Source of the DNA: Sympetrum striolatum | Lineage: Eukaryota; Arthropoda; Insecta; Odonata; Libellulidae | Direction of reading: 5' to 3' | NCBI GenBank assembly: GCA_947579665.1 | Contig: OX388351.1 | Location: 51,716,939 to 51,780,938, forward strand | Length of the DNA stretch: 64,000 nucleotides | Shown here: positions 13,511 to 26,349 of the stretch, one piece after another | How the letters are laid out: each line of letters opens with the position of its first letter | How positions within the stretch are numbered: the first letter of the stretch is position 1 | Program-made: the position numbers and the translations under genes | Notes under the pieces: model-generated | Database searches by the model: none | Told to the model about the DNA's origin: nothing | The model's input: the letters and a program-made list of their open reading frames with translations, nothing else

Positions 13511-16379
13511 TTTAAATAATTATTAAAATAATTGAAGTATAAGAGCGAAGAAATGTTTTACCGATCGCCCAAGCAAGGAATTTGCATTCGGCGTCGTAGG
13601 ACATGGTCTATCTACAAATCTAAAATGTTTGGGAAATATAGCTTCGGGATTCAATACAGCTTATTCATTCATTCTAAGTCCCACAGCTTGCTCATTCGCT
13701 TCAAATTTAGAATATTAATACTTATCCAATTAAAATATTCAAGCGCAACGGTAATTTACTAATAAATAAATAAGCAAATTATTTATTTAATAGGTAACTG
13801 TTCGTCAATTCTAATTCGAATAGTTTTCAGGAACTCCGTTTCAAGAATAGTATAAAGTATTTTCTGTAGTAATTATAATATGTGTCTTCACATAATGATC
13901 ATTTCGAAATTCAACTCCAGAGATTGAGGACTTCACTTGAAGACAAGATACTTTGTTAGCAAACATCTTTGAATGACGTAAATATTTACATTGAGAATAA
14001 GTAACTGATAGTATTTCACGATCCGAGGGTGAAAATGAAAATATATCTACTCAGAGAGAATCAGTATGTACCTATTATTTAGGAATTATATGCACATTAA
14101 ATTTTAATCCATCGCAATATTGATAAGAAGGTTAACATAAAGAAATTATATTAAAGATAACTTATCGGAAAAAGTAAGTTATGCTTCAAATGAAAACTTC
14201 TTGGTATGACATCTGTTGATGATATCCGTAACTGATCCCAAAATAATTGCCAAAAATATTACTTAACGTACTATATCCCACTGTTATTATTATTTATAAA
14301 TTTTTGCATAATTTCTTACTCTCAATATGATATCATATAGCAATTTCGCATGTAAATGCATAAAACGATCACCGGTCGTAAAATAAAATTCGAAATTTTA
14401 TCCAGATTCTTCCACTAAAAGACCTTTTTAAGTATCGGCTAAGTATTTGGTATATTATCATTAATTTATTTGGATATTAGATCTCCATTGCATTTTAAAT
14501 TAAGATCTCCTAATGAACTTCCTAATAATTAAGACTCAATAACGAGAATAAGAATCCAATAATTCGACACAAATGAGTATCTACTCATTATTAAAAATTA
14601 CATGCATTGCGATTTTGAATCAAACTATGAAAGGAGGATATATGAAGATTAAAATCCTACTTTTGAGGGATGGATGGTAAAATATTGTTTGACGGTAAAA
14701 TCAAATTAGAAATTTAAATAAAAATCTAGTTGATTTGGTTCCAGTAGACATTGTCCATAACTGTACTCTAAAAACGTTGGGTAATGATTGCTTGAGAAAT
14801 ACAGTCTCGCTGTGATGTATTTGATTATTTAAAATCAATTCTAAAAATTACAGCCTTCAATACTATTTCTACTGAGCAAAACCTCGACCCTAAAGACTGT
14901 AGAATGGATTCATAAAAACTTAGGACATATGGAATCTGAATTATTCACATTACCTACGTTGGTTATTTTCGTCTCTAGTTGATGCGTCGAACCCAGACAG
15001 GAACTGAGCCTTGGCTTCATAAAGGTATTTATTCGAACGAAGTATTTCCACCGAGATTTGTCACATGTAGAAGTGATCGACGCTCACGAGATGGAAGTAT
15101 ATTTGCATGCATTCTGAATAAGTTTCAAGGTTAAAGGAAAGGAAAGATAACATCGACGCAAAAACAGCTGATTAAGCTGTCAATGTTACAGCCACAAACA
15201 CTTCATCCGCTTATTCATAAATATGTTTTTCAGAAAAGTCGATATAATATACTTGATACTCAAAACCGAAAATAAACCTTCAGAACTTAATCTAGAGTAA
15301 TTCATGACAATGCAAATACTTACCAAATAAATGAGATCTCCAACGAAGTCCACAAATATCTTGAAACGTCAGGAAAATTCCCTCATTTACTGAAAACATG
15401 CCTCTCGAATAATATAAATCAAACAGTAATTCAGTTAAATTACGAAATCTGTGTGCATATGCTCGGCTTCGAAACTAATGTACTTCTACAAATTCAAAAA
15501 TTAACGGTTTTCGAAAAATAGACAGGCAGCACCTCCACACTGGGTGACATCTCCGAAGTAAATGAAGTTTAAACCTTCAGAAAAAAAACGTTCAACCAAA
15601 TACTGTGCTGTGATTGGTTGGCTATTAAAAATACTACCGAACGCCCTCTTTTCCGCTTTGTGATAATAGTTCTCACAATTTGTAATAACCATGAAAATAA
15701 AATTTAACAAAGCGCAAAACAATTCAATTTAAATTTTAATATTATTGGCAATTCAATATTATTTTGAAACTCTTTGATTATGATCTGCGTAGATTTCCAG
15801 TCTCCCCCGAGTTACATCATGACTCATAGTTAGAAAACTTCCTGAAAAATATATATTACTTTGCTAATAACCTTTTGTGAAAAGATTAAAATAAAAATAA
15901 ATGAAATATTCTATGCAAATATCGTATTATATTATGATAAGGATTGGCAATAATGAAGCGGGAGAAAGCGAATATCGATCTGCGACTTTAAATCGAAACA
16001 TTAGCCTTAAAAAGAAAAGAAGGAAACTGAAGTAATGATGTAATTATGATAAAAACAAAAAATTTCATCGAATTGCACAGTAATATTTATTTAATGACAA
16101 TATTAAGTGATATCACATTTAATTTTGAACTTTGAAATATCTCTCCAAGGTTATGACATGAGTACACATTACTGTGATGTTATGAACATATCAATAACCT
16201 TTTCTCTTAGAAGAGAATGCTTTGAATCTTCTTTTGGAAAACAAGACGATAGAATTCTTAAATATACTCAGATTACGTATAATAAGGTTCTATTAAATTA
16301 CTCATCTCATGGTCAACAACTAGTGAAGAAATATAGATTACTAGTCTGTTAGATTACAAGCAGGCATTATATCCAATAC

Positions 16380-17930
16380 TATTCTTTGTATTTTTCCAGG
16401 TAGAATGCTAAAGTCTTCTCGTTAAATATATATTGTAGACGCCAACAAAATTTTCTAAAGCGTTGGCCCTCAACTCAACAGAAAATTGCACATTAGATAA
16501 GACGGTCTTTTATTGTCTTAGATACAAAATTATTAGAGTCCATGCACTGGATAAAAATATATTGAAAAAGACAAGGAAATGTGTTTAAGTATTATTTAAG
16601 TCTCTCTCACAAAGTCTTGGAGACATTTCAATTAAAATTACTCGTTATCGTCAACATGTTATTTCTAATCAAAGGATTAAGGAATCCAAACCTTGGCAAT
16701 GCTATTTATATATCACATCAAAATACCATGGATAACAAAAGTCATAGTTCTGCAATTATGAGTGCATTTTCCACTAAACGCACTCTGTGAAGAAAGCTAA
16801 CACTCTTTTTCCACATCTTTCTACTTCACATAACCACACTCATACTTTAATGTAATTTCTAAGTCGATGCAATTATTATTAAATTACCAGCAGTATTCGC
16901 TGGGTGTAGCTACTCACCTCATTACCGTAAAAATTTTGCAGCCATTACGTGTGATGAGTAATAATTCAGCTCATTTTTCTGCTAAGTGCTAAGAAAATCG
17001 TACTACAAAATTATCTTCTTTTTGTACTTACCCTTATATTCTTGTAATGCTAGGGTCAGTTGTCAACAGTCATGCAATTAAATCTCGAATGCATAAACCT
17101 TCAACACAAAGTTCATCCATCTTGTTGCTTCGGAACCTGCATTAGCCACTCTTGCGAGATAGATCATGTTTTGGCGGAAGGAATAAAAGTATCATCTTCA
17201 CTTTTTAAGCACTATTTTACTCGGAAACACTATTTTAGTATAAGCACTTTGCAGCACTGTTCCCTGCTGAAAAACTTCCTCACACATTTAAAAAATGGCA
17301 CTGGTCGTAGAGTTGAATTTCCAACTAGTACAAACTACTTCCTCTCGAATAATCAGAGATACTTAACGTAACAAATTTAAGTCACCCATCTGCTTTTCAT
17401 GGAAAACCTAACTTTAGCACTCCCTTGATACATTTTTCACTACGATTACTAATAATTAACATTTTAAGTTCGCACTCATAAAACTAACTCTTGAAGGTTA
17501 TGCAGGCCATTCCCAAGGATTTTGGGCGGGATTTAGAAGAATAGAGGTAAAGAAATTTCTGAATAACGAAAAGGTACTCTTCGTCATCCGATTACGTGAC
17601 TTCCGCTATTCTCAAGTCAGTCTGAAAAACATGTGCTCGAGTTCTGAAGGTGCTTTCCATATTTTCCTTCAGAATTCTGTCAAATTCTTTTGCAAGTGGA
17701 ACGAAAAACGTGGGCATTACAAGTATTTATTCATTATAGCAATATTTTTTCTTGTAAAAAGTTGGTCAGTGTTAACAGTGCATAAATTTATGTGCTTCAT
17801 GGATCCAAGAAGTATGGTTCGTGATGAAGATCATTCGAAAAAAGGATATGAAGGGATACTAGTTAGAATCTGGAGGTGTTATAACGAGTTCAAATTACAT
17901 AAGGAAGAAACGTAAGTTGTGAAGACCTTG
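16380..17930. other. Central spacer of the foldback
   Basis: This is AT-rich, non-palindromic sequence between the two arms. ORFs of 103 codons (17060-17371) and 94 codons (17631-17915) lie here but show no motif I recognise, and their composition looks non-coding. If the foldback is mobile, this is where unique cargo would sit. Confidence 0.55.
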
Positions 17931-20900
17931 GATATTTTTCGAACGCAAGGTGATCGTGCCGAATAGTAATCTGACTAGTATTCCATATTTCTTAGCTTGC
18001 GGTTGACCATGTTGTTTTCAAAAAGAAGATACAAAGTGTATAATGTATAATACTTTTGCATGATTACTTTTCTAAGTGTACGTAAGCAGAGTATTGCTAG
18101 GTTAACATCACATTAATGCGTACTCATGTCATTACCTTTTAGAGATATTTCGAAGTTCAAAATTAAATGTAATATCCCTTAATATTGGTCTTGAATAAAT
18201 ATTGTTCTCAAATTCGATGAAATTTTACGTTTTTACCATAATTACGTCAGTACTTCAGTTTTCTTTTTAAGGCTTATGTTTCGATTCGCATTCGCATATC
18301 GATATTCATTTTCTACAGCTTCATAATTGCCAAACCTTAACATAACATATATGATATTTGCATCGAATATTTACTTTATTTTTATATGAGTCTTTTCACA
18401 GAAGGTTCTTTGCAAAATTATATATTTTTGAGGAAATTTTCTAACTATGAGTCATGACGTAACTCGGGGGAGACTGGAAATCTACGCGGATCATAATCAA
18501 AGAGTTTCAAAATAATATTAATTTCCCAATAATGTTTAAATTTAAATTGAATTGTTATGCGCTTCGTTAAATTTTATTTTGATGCTAATTATAAATTGTG
18601 AGAACTATTAATAAAAGGAGTAAAAGATGGCGATCGGCAGAAATTTCAACAGCCAACCAATCACAGCACAGTATTTGGTTCAACGTTTCTTTCTGAAGGT
18701 TTAAACTTTTGTTACTTCGAAGATGTCACCAAGGGTGGACGTGCTGCCTGTCTATTTTTCGTAAACCGTTAACTTTTAAATTTGTAGATGTACAATAGTT
18801 TCTAAGCCTAGTATATGCGCACAGATTTCGAAACAATTAATTGTATTATTGTTTGATTAACATCATTTGAGGTGTATAATTTCATTGAATTAGGGACATT
18901 TCCTGACAATTCAAGATTTATGTGGACTTCGTTGGAGATCTAATTTATTTGGTAAGTATGTGCATCATCATGAATTACTCTAGATTGATTAATTCTCGGT
19001 TTTGAGTATCAAATATATTTCTTCGATTCTACTGATAAACATATTCTATGAATAAGCGGATGAAGTGTTCGTGGCTGTGACATTGATAGCTTAGTCAGCT
19101 ATTTCTAGCGTCGATGTTCTCTTTCCTTTTCCTTAACCTTGAATAATAGTGAAGGTAACGTGAATTATTCAGATTCCTTTTGACCTTAGTTTTCACGAAT
19201 CCATTCTACAGTCTTTAGGGTCGAAGCTTTATTCACTAGAAATCGTATTGAGGGTTGTAATTTTTAGAATCGATTTTGAATAGCCCAATACATTATAGCG
19301 AGACCGTTTTCCTCAAGCAATTAATTCCCCATGTGTTATAGTTCAGTTATGGTCAATGTCTTCTGAAATCTAATCAACTGGATTTTCATTTAAAAGGAGG
19401 ATACCCATCCTCCTATCCTTCCTTCATTGTTTGATTCAACATTTTATTCTTAAATAATGTGTGATTATTCATTTTCGACGAATTAGTGCAATCTTATTTT
19501 TTTTTAACGAGACTCACTGTTTAGGAAGTCAGTTTTTGAGGTCTTAATTTTAAAATTCAATAAAATTCTAAGTTTTTACCTTCCTCTTCTTGGTGCAACC
19601 CGAAATGAATATCGGAAATAAATAATGCTAATATTTCCAGATTATTTTAGCCGATATTGTCAACGGTCATTCACTAGAATAACCTGGTTTAACTTTCTAA
19701 TTTTATTTTACGGCCAGTTTTATGCATTTTCATGCGAGATTGCTATGTGAAATCATATTGAGAGTTAGATTTTTCTCAATCATTTATAAATAATAATAAC
19801 AGCGGGATAGAGTACGTTAAGTAATATTTTTTGAATAATTTCGGCATCAGTAACCGTTATCACCTGCCAATGTCAAATCAACGCGGTTTTTATTCGTACC
19901 ATTATTTTTTTCCGTTTAGTTATCTTTAAAGTCATTTCGTTGTGTAAACCTTCTTATCAATATTGCGATAGATTAAAATTTAGCTTGTCTACAATTCCTA
20001 AATAATAGGTGCAAACTGATTGTCTCTGAGTAGATATATTTTTATTTTCACCCTCGAATCGTGAATTTCTATCCGTTAGGAATCCTTAATATCAAAATTA
20101 TCGTCAGCCTAGGATGTTTGCTATCACAGTTTCTTGTCCTCTTCTGATTTACTTGAGTTTAATATCGGTAATGATCATTAATAATGTATTCTTATTGCTT
20201 CGGTAAATACTTTTTTACAATTCTTCTCCTGAAAAATATTCAAAATAGAATTGACGAATACTCATCGTATTTAGCATCTTGATGATTCATTTACTATTAA
20301 ATTTCTGTTTCGATTTATTATTTTTATTGCATTCGGATTGATATTGTAAATTTGAATCGAATGAGTAGGTTTTAGGGTATTTACTTGATATATTTCAGTT
20401 GATGTATTTCTGTCTTTGAGATACTTGAGATTGAATGAATTCGTCGTATTGTTTCCGGAAACCATTGTTCCCTAATATATTTGATTTGTTATCAGAACTT
20501 GCCCTACGACGCTGAATAGAAAATCCCAGTTAGAGTGATCGGTAAAACATCTTTTTGCTGGTATACTGAAATTATTTTCTATAAATACTTAATTATTGTC
20601 TCAAGTTCCAAGGAAGTGAATCCTCTCGCTTTTGATGATTCTTCTCGGTGTATCCGGTGTTATATAGAAAGGGCGTTTAAACCAGGATTATGAAGTGAAG
20701 TCTTGCGGATGCCCCATAAAGTTTGATTCTTTTTAAATTGCATTTTCAGAATATAAGATCAATAAGTGAGGGATTTGATACTTAGAGGACAACTCTTGCA
20801 TGGAAGCTGGTGAAAAATGTCTTCATCATAGAAGAGCTGGGAAGAAGCGCAGCGATGCTACGGAGAGATGTTTGGTCCATGGATGGAGCACAATACAATG

Positions 20901-23900
20901 AGAATACAATTAGTACCAGTCTAATTTTAATATAATTTCTATTTTGATATCATTGATTGTGCTATTGCTTGCAGTAAAATGGTGTGTTTTGTTTTCGAAC
21001 TACTATTTTACGAGTTATTTTTTGTTTATTCCGTGAAAACAAGGCTTGCATCATTTCTCCGTCATGGAAGAGCTAGAGTAGGAGCGTTGAGTTGCTGAGT
21101 AGATTCAGTGCGTCCAGCGATGGAATACAGATTATAATGAGTACCTATATATTTAATTCAACACTATTCCTCTTCAAGTATGATAGATAGTTAGTATTTA
21201 TGGAATAATATCGTGTTTCTTGTTTTCGAAATAATATTTTTTAATATTATACTGTTTTTTTTATTTATTCTTCAGAAACACGCTCGGAACCTTTCTCCAT
21301 CATCGGAGATCGAAATAATGAGCGCAGAAATGCTGAGGAAAAATATTTGATCCAGGGATAGATCACAGGATTCAATAGGTATTATTCATATGGATTTTTT
21401 TTTATAATTCCTGTTAAAGTATGCTATATGATGCATATTTTTGGATTAACATAGTGTTTTTGTTTTAGAATTACAGTTTCTATAATTGATTTTATTAATT
21501 TTTCAGAAATACGCCCGGGACCTTTCTCCATTCCTGAAAGAGCAAGGGTAGGAGCGCAGATATGCTGAGAATGGTTATTTGGTCCATGGATGAATGGAAT
21601 GAGTACAAATAGAATTTAATGTGAAAAATATTGCTATTTAATTGTAATAGATAGTGCGCATTTTTGGATTAACTCAGTTTGTTTTTAAAGTACTATTTTA
21701 GTATTTGGTGTTTTTATTTATTCCTTGTAAAGGAGCTCGCATAATTTTCATGCGTGCAAGATCAGAGTAGTAGTGTAGAGATGCTGAGGAAAGATATTTG
21801 GTCCAGGGATGGAACACGATATTATACGATGAGTATAATTTTAATATAAAATAATATAATTCCTGTTTTAATATGTTATATAGTGCTTATTTTTGGATTT
21901 ACAAGGTTTTTTTATTACCTTTTTATTTACTTTTGTTTTATTTAATATTCAGAAACTCTTGGAACCGTTTTCCATCACGAAAGAGCAGGAGTAGGAGCCC
22001 GGAGACGCTGAGGAGAGTTATTCGGTCCATGGTTGGAAAACAGAACACAATGAGTACAAATTTAATGTTAATATAATTTCTATTCGAGCACAATAGATAG
22101 TGCGTATTTTTGCGAACAAACTCCCCTTTTCGATATTTTATATTCGTCAAACGTTTCTCAGCTTAGCGGATGTTCGTCCCTATTTATTTACCTTCAAATT
22201 ATATCAGTCTTATTTTTGAAATAATGTTTTAGTTTCAGGTGGAAACGGAAATAATATTTAAAATTTTTTACGAATGGAGTCGGTACTCCTTCATATTGTA
22301 ATTATCATAAAATTTGGGATTAGTGGTAGGTTGGGTAGTACTTTTTATTTCTGTGAAGGTTTGCCTTTCTATCCTAGTAATGGCGACACTTTTCCTTACG
22401 ATATTCATGGAAAGTTAGTCATTTTAAAGCCTTTATTCAATTTTTTTTAATAAATTACCAAGTTCGCCAAGTCATACAAAATTGAGAGTGGAAAATTGAG
22501 AGAGGAAAAGATCCTAAATTTAACTCTGACGCCCTTCTTAGGTCGTTTAATTTTGATGTCTGTTTGGTGTTTCTAGAATCTTGTTGTAAGTATTGAAAAT
22601 AGTATAATATTTCTTGGTTAGGAAAAATTCTTAGCCTTGCTAAAAAACACTATTCTTAATTCGGCGCAATTTCGTTTTTAAGAGAATTATTCCATTATAT
22701 TGGAGTTATTTAACGAGTTCTATATAACGGAGTTTTAACGGTGCTCCTTACGAAGAGTAGTAATTTATCTGATATCTGATATAGATTTAGCATTTTCAGT
22801 CAGGATACTTAAGTATCTTACAACATTATATCACTGCTCATTAACGATCTAGGCATTTGTAATAATTTGGTAAATTTTCCTTTTAAAATTTGTTGTTACG
22901 ATTTTTGTAAAAGTAATTAAAAATAACAGATGTAAGGAAAAATACGCTGGGTTAATTGCATTAGGGTTTGGTTATGGATTTCACGTTAAAAATTAGTCGG
23001 TTTAGTTTTTTTAGAGTGGAAGTTTCGTCATTTTAATGAGTCATTAAAATTACTTTCGATGATACAATTATTATTATATTTTTAACGTTCTCTTATATAT
23101 CGAATTTGTCGTATCATATTCTTTAAAAAATTTTAAGAGAGAAAAATGATCCGCGACCAAGGAGACTAAAGATTATTGTAATGGATGACTCATTATTTTT
23201 CGAGCATTGTTTACTTTTAACTCGGAAACAAAATCGGCTTGGTGAAAGCGCATGGCATTAGTGTTTTCCTTTCATCACTTTCATTTAAGATGTAATATCA
23301 CCTTTTACTTTTTTCCTATTCACTCAAATTAGCTTATTTACATTTTCTCCTTTTTTGCTGGTTGAGCTAAGTGCATTGTGTTCAAAAGCCTTCTCAAGGT
23401 CGATTCTTCCTCAAATTTCAATTACTTCCATTCTTAGGGTTTTTTTTAACTGTGGTAGCCATCGGTCTTACCATTTTCATCTTAGGTTCTTCTTAGAAGC
23501 TCAAGGTATTGTTTTCCTAAGCAATCTACGACAATATAAACATCTTTAATTTAGTAGGTTTGCTTTAGAATTTCACGAGTCTGTAGTAAAACTAGGGCAT
23601 ATTAGTAGTATTTAATATTAATTCAATTGGATGTGTATCAATGCCGAGAAATATATTATGTAGAATATTTATCCTTGTTTCTTATCTATCTCCCTACGGA
23701 ATGTTCGCTTAATACGGATCGAGTTAATTTCAGTTAGCGCCGCTTTAGGCCATTTGAATTTTACGTTTGCTGCCACAGCCAATTTCTAACGTAAACATAT
23801 TAATGAAAGGGACAATTACGGAGATTTAGGTCGTTAATACAGTTTTAATGCGGATTCAATGACTGCAACGTAGGACATTCGCGATAATGATAACCATCCC

Positions 23901-25600
23901 TCATAAAAATTCCCAACCTTTTGGTATCTGTAGATATGTTCATCAGATTTCTTCTGCAGTAACAATTACTCATTTTACAATCAAATTTTGTTTTGTCTTT
24001 GAATGTAGATAAAATAACACAAGATAATATATTCTTTCCAAAATTTATTAAACTTACTTGGTAAATGCTAACGTCCGAATCATTGTTTTCAAATAATAAA
24101 ATGCAGTTCAAGAGACTCATCATCAATCAATTCCTACTCTCAGAGTCTTATTGACCTTATTGTAATGGTTCCCCCTATTAGATTCTTTCGTCGTTTCATC
24201 GAAGAGAAGTTATTATTATTCCTAATCGCATTCTTAATTTAATTATTTTTGAATACTCAATGGACAAAATGAAACTAACGCTCTTCAGCTTTGTTTTCGC
24301 GAAAGATTAGAAAAACAAATTAATTATTAAGAATTCATACATTATGAAAATCTGCTTTGGTTATATATTCATGTATTTTTATATCGTAATCTTCTCTTTT
24401 GAAATACCCGTAGCACTAATTTGTTTCTCTAAAAAACGCTTATTATTATTTGTTTAATTAGATTTTATATAATGAATGAATTAAATAATAATTTTTAATG
24501 CATATGAGAGTGTTACGTAAAGATTATTTTTTTATAAAATCGTATGTAGTAATACAAGTATAATACGAAACATGATGATTCTCTAATTTGAGTAGAATAA
24601 TAATATTGTGTTATGACCCACTGTTGTGCTTTGCGAAGACCCCATTTTTATTTTTATTAATTATTACCCTTGAATTTAATTACTGGAATGAACGCGAATA
24701 TGTTTCATTGTTTAAACTTTATTTTTGGTGAATAATACACGTATTATTTTCCTCGAAGGACGGCGTCGGGTGGCTATGTCGAGGAGACAGCACCGGGGGG
24801 CGTCAGCACATACGAAGTCTAGACGAGAGCTTCCGGGGATACGACGTCGACGGGATGGCGCGTCTATGAATTTTAGCCAGGATGAATCAAATAAAGACTT
24901 CTTAAAGAAATAAAATCTGTGACTTATTAAGTGAAGTGAAGCCGTGAAGTGTGCATCCCAATTATGTGATTTTATTCTTAACTATTTATCGAATCACCCA
25001 TAGAACAATTCAGTTAACCTTTCTCTATTTACACTATTTAAACTGATTTGACTTAGAATCTTCCATGTGACTCGTGGCCATGCACGTTTAATAACTATTT
25101 ATTTATTTTCTATGTTTTTATGTATCCATGTATTCATTCTTCAAAGATAATATTCATTTATTTAATTGTGCATATTATGTATATATTTTTTCTATCTGAT
25201 TTTTACCAATTTTAAAATATGCTCTTTCATCAACCTATATTACTGTTCTGTAATGTAATTACTTAGGTATTTATTTTGTACTTATGTTCGTAAAATATCT
25301 GTATACAAAAGAGGGATCCCTGGGGTAAGGAAGAGGGGGGCCAGTATGCCTCACTTACCCCGTGCACAAATAAATAAAAGTCAAGTCGTGGGACTTTGTA
25401 GTGGGAGGACGTTCGGGGAGACGAATTCGAGGATAAGTCATCCAGGGAGAGGGCGTTGTGGGAGACGACGTGGGGGAGATGTGGTCGAGGGTGGGCGTTA
25501 GAGAAAACGACGTAGGGTAATGGGACTCCGAGGACCGGGAAGGGCGTCCAGGAAGAAGACGCCGAGAGGAAGGGCGCCTTGGGAGACGGCGCCTAGATAG
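17930..25600 (-). repeat. Right arm of the giant foldback
   Basis: Reverse-complement counterpart of the left arm. It contains the satellite array in opposite orientation at 20,800-22,130, then unmarked AT-rich sequence, and a conserved outer segment at 24,700-25,330 with close matches to 8,200-8,960. It lacks the hairpin insertion and the tandem triplication of the left arm. It leads directly into the GC-rich minisatellite. Confidence 0.8.
20800..22130 (-). repeat. Satellite array in right arm (~220-bp units, inverted)
   Basis: About six units carry GGTCCATGGATGG-like anchors near 20,874, 21,112, 21,349, 21,581, 21,800 and 22,024, a spacing of about 220-240 bp. Each unit has a preceding GAAACACGC or GAAACTCTTGG motif and a GAGTAC or GAGTATAA segment. 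These are reverse complements of the left-arm units. The two arrays are therefore head to head about 7 kb apart. Confidence 0.8.
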
Positions 25601-26210
25601 GTCGTCCGGGGAGGATGAGGGCTTCCGGAGAGGAGGAGGGCGTCCGGTAGGAGAAGGGCCTCCGGGGAGGAGGAGGGTGTCAGGGGAGGATGAGGGCGTC
25701 CGTTAGGGGGAGGATGAGGGCGTCCGGTAGGAGGAGGGCGTCCGGAGAGGAGAAGGGCGTCCGGGGAGGAGAAGGGCGTCCGTTAGGGGGAGGATGAGGG
25801 CGTCCGGTAGGAGGAGGGCGTCCGGGGAGGAGAAGGGCGTCCGGGGAGGAGAAGGGCGTCCGGGGAGGAGGAGGGCGTCCGGGGAGGAGGAGGGTGTCAG
25901 GGGAGGATGAGGGCGTCCGGGGAGGAGAAGGGTGTCAGGGGAGGATGAGGGCGTCCGTTAGGGGGAGTATGAGGGCGTCCGGTAGGAGGAAGGCGTCCGG
26001 GGAGGAGGAGAGCGTCCGGGGAGGAGGAGGGCGTCCGGGGAGGAGGAGGGTGTCAGGGGTGGAGGAGGGTGTCAGGGGAGGAGGAGGGCGTCCGGTAGGA
26101 GGAGGGCGTCCGTGGAGGAGGAGCGCGTCCAGGGAGGAGGAGGGAGTCCGGGGAGGAGAAGGGCGTCTGGGGAGGAGGAGGGCCTCCGGGGAGGAGGATG
26201 AGATTTTCAG
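25600..26210 (+). repeat. 19-bp GC-rich minisatellite
   Basis: Dozens of tandem copies close to GTCCGGGGAGGAGGAGGGC, with AGAAGGGC, GGTAGGAGG and GTCAGGGGAGGATGA variants and some higher-order blocks containing a GTTAGGGGGAGGATGAG segment. A degenerate version extends back to about 25,380. Because 19 is not a multiple of three, translation cycles through all frames with a 19-residue period, which explains the Gly/Arg-rich or Pro-rich ORFs here. Those ORFs are artefacts. The G-rich strand (plus) could form G-quadruplexes. Confidence 0.9.
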
Positions 26211-26222
26211 GGAGAATATTAC

Positions 26223-26349
26223 CGGGATAACAGCCAAATTCTATATTCAAACAGCATCCTTGTTGATTTGGTCCACAAGCAGATGTAATGCCTTCATCAC
26301 TGCAACCATATTTCTCAATTTCACAAGATATAATTATTCTCAGGCTCTT
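26223..26349 (-). CDS. Candidate exon of a cysteine-rich repeat protein (papilin-like repeat)
   Basis: Read on the minus strand, this encodes KSLRIIISCEIEK followed by YGCSDEGITSACGPNQQGC, then CLNIEFGCYP. It is preceded by an AG acceptor at 26350-26351 and followed by a GTAATA donor at 26222. The motif GC-x(2)-[DE]-G-x(2)-x-A-x-GPN-x(2)-GC matches the segments at 28,003 and 28,821, which argues for coding rather than chance. Cys-rich repeats of this style occur in papilin-type extracellular matrix proteins; secretion is inferred. The putative donor lies only about 12 bp from the minisatellite edge. Exon boundaries and the gene's continuity are uncertain. Confidence 0.5.

Larger units (their letters stand above)
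7800..16380 (+). repeat. Left arm of the giant foldback
   Basis: This arm is AT-rich except for its GC-rich outer end. In order inward it holds a pyrimidine-rich GC block (7,800-8,170), a three-copy ~100-bp tandem repeat (8,242-8,570), unmarked AT-rich sequence, a satellite array (11,900-13,510) with a hairpin insertion, and more AT-rich sequence to the spacer. It is longer than the right arm partly because of these local duplications and the insertion. The longest ORF (7787-8257) is an artefact of the low-complexity GC block. Confidence 0.8.
7800..26215. repeat. Giant imperfect inverted repeat (foldback), ~18.4 kb
   Basis: The arms at about 7.8-16.4 kb and 17.9-26.2 kb are reverse complements of each other in long stretches, in the correct nested order. 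Pairs I matched by eye are 8,000/25,350; 8,600-8,850/24,880-25,160; 8,850-8,960/24,730-24,860; 9,780-9,870/23,830-23,920; 10,870/22,800; 14,320-14,400/19,700-19,770; 15,510-15,610/18,650-18,760; 15,970-16,180/18,090-18,300; and 16,310-16,350/17,960-18,010. Identity is about 85% by eye in the best 100-bp windows, so the arms are old or have diverged fast. No transposase or other protein is recognisable. It may be a very large foldback-type mobile element, a transposon with multi-kilobase terminal inverted repeats, or an inverted duplication. I did not find terminal target-site duplications. Confidence 0.85.

Noticed and set aside
17060..17915. Two ORFs of 103 and 94 codons in the foldback spacer
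   Set aside because: No recognisable domain and AT-rich chance-like composition; kept only as a description of the spacer.
20271..22150. Small ORFs within the right-arm satellite
   Set aside because: They are not conserved between satellite units or between arms.
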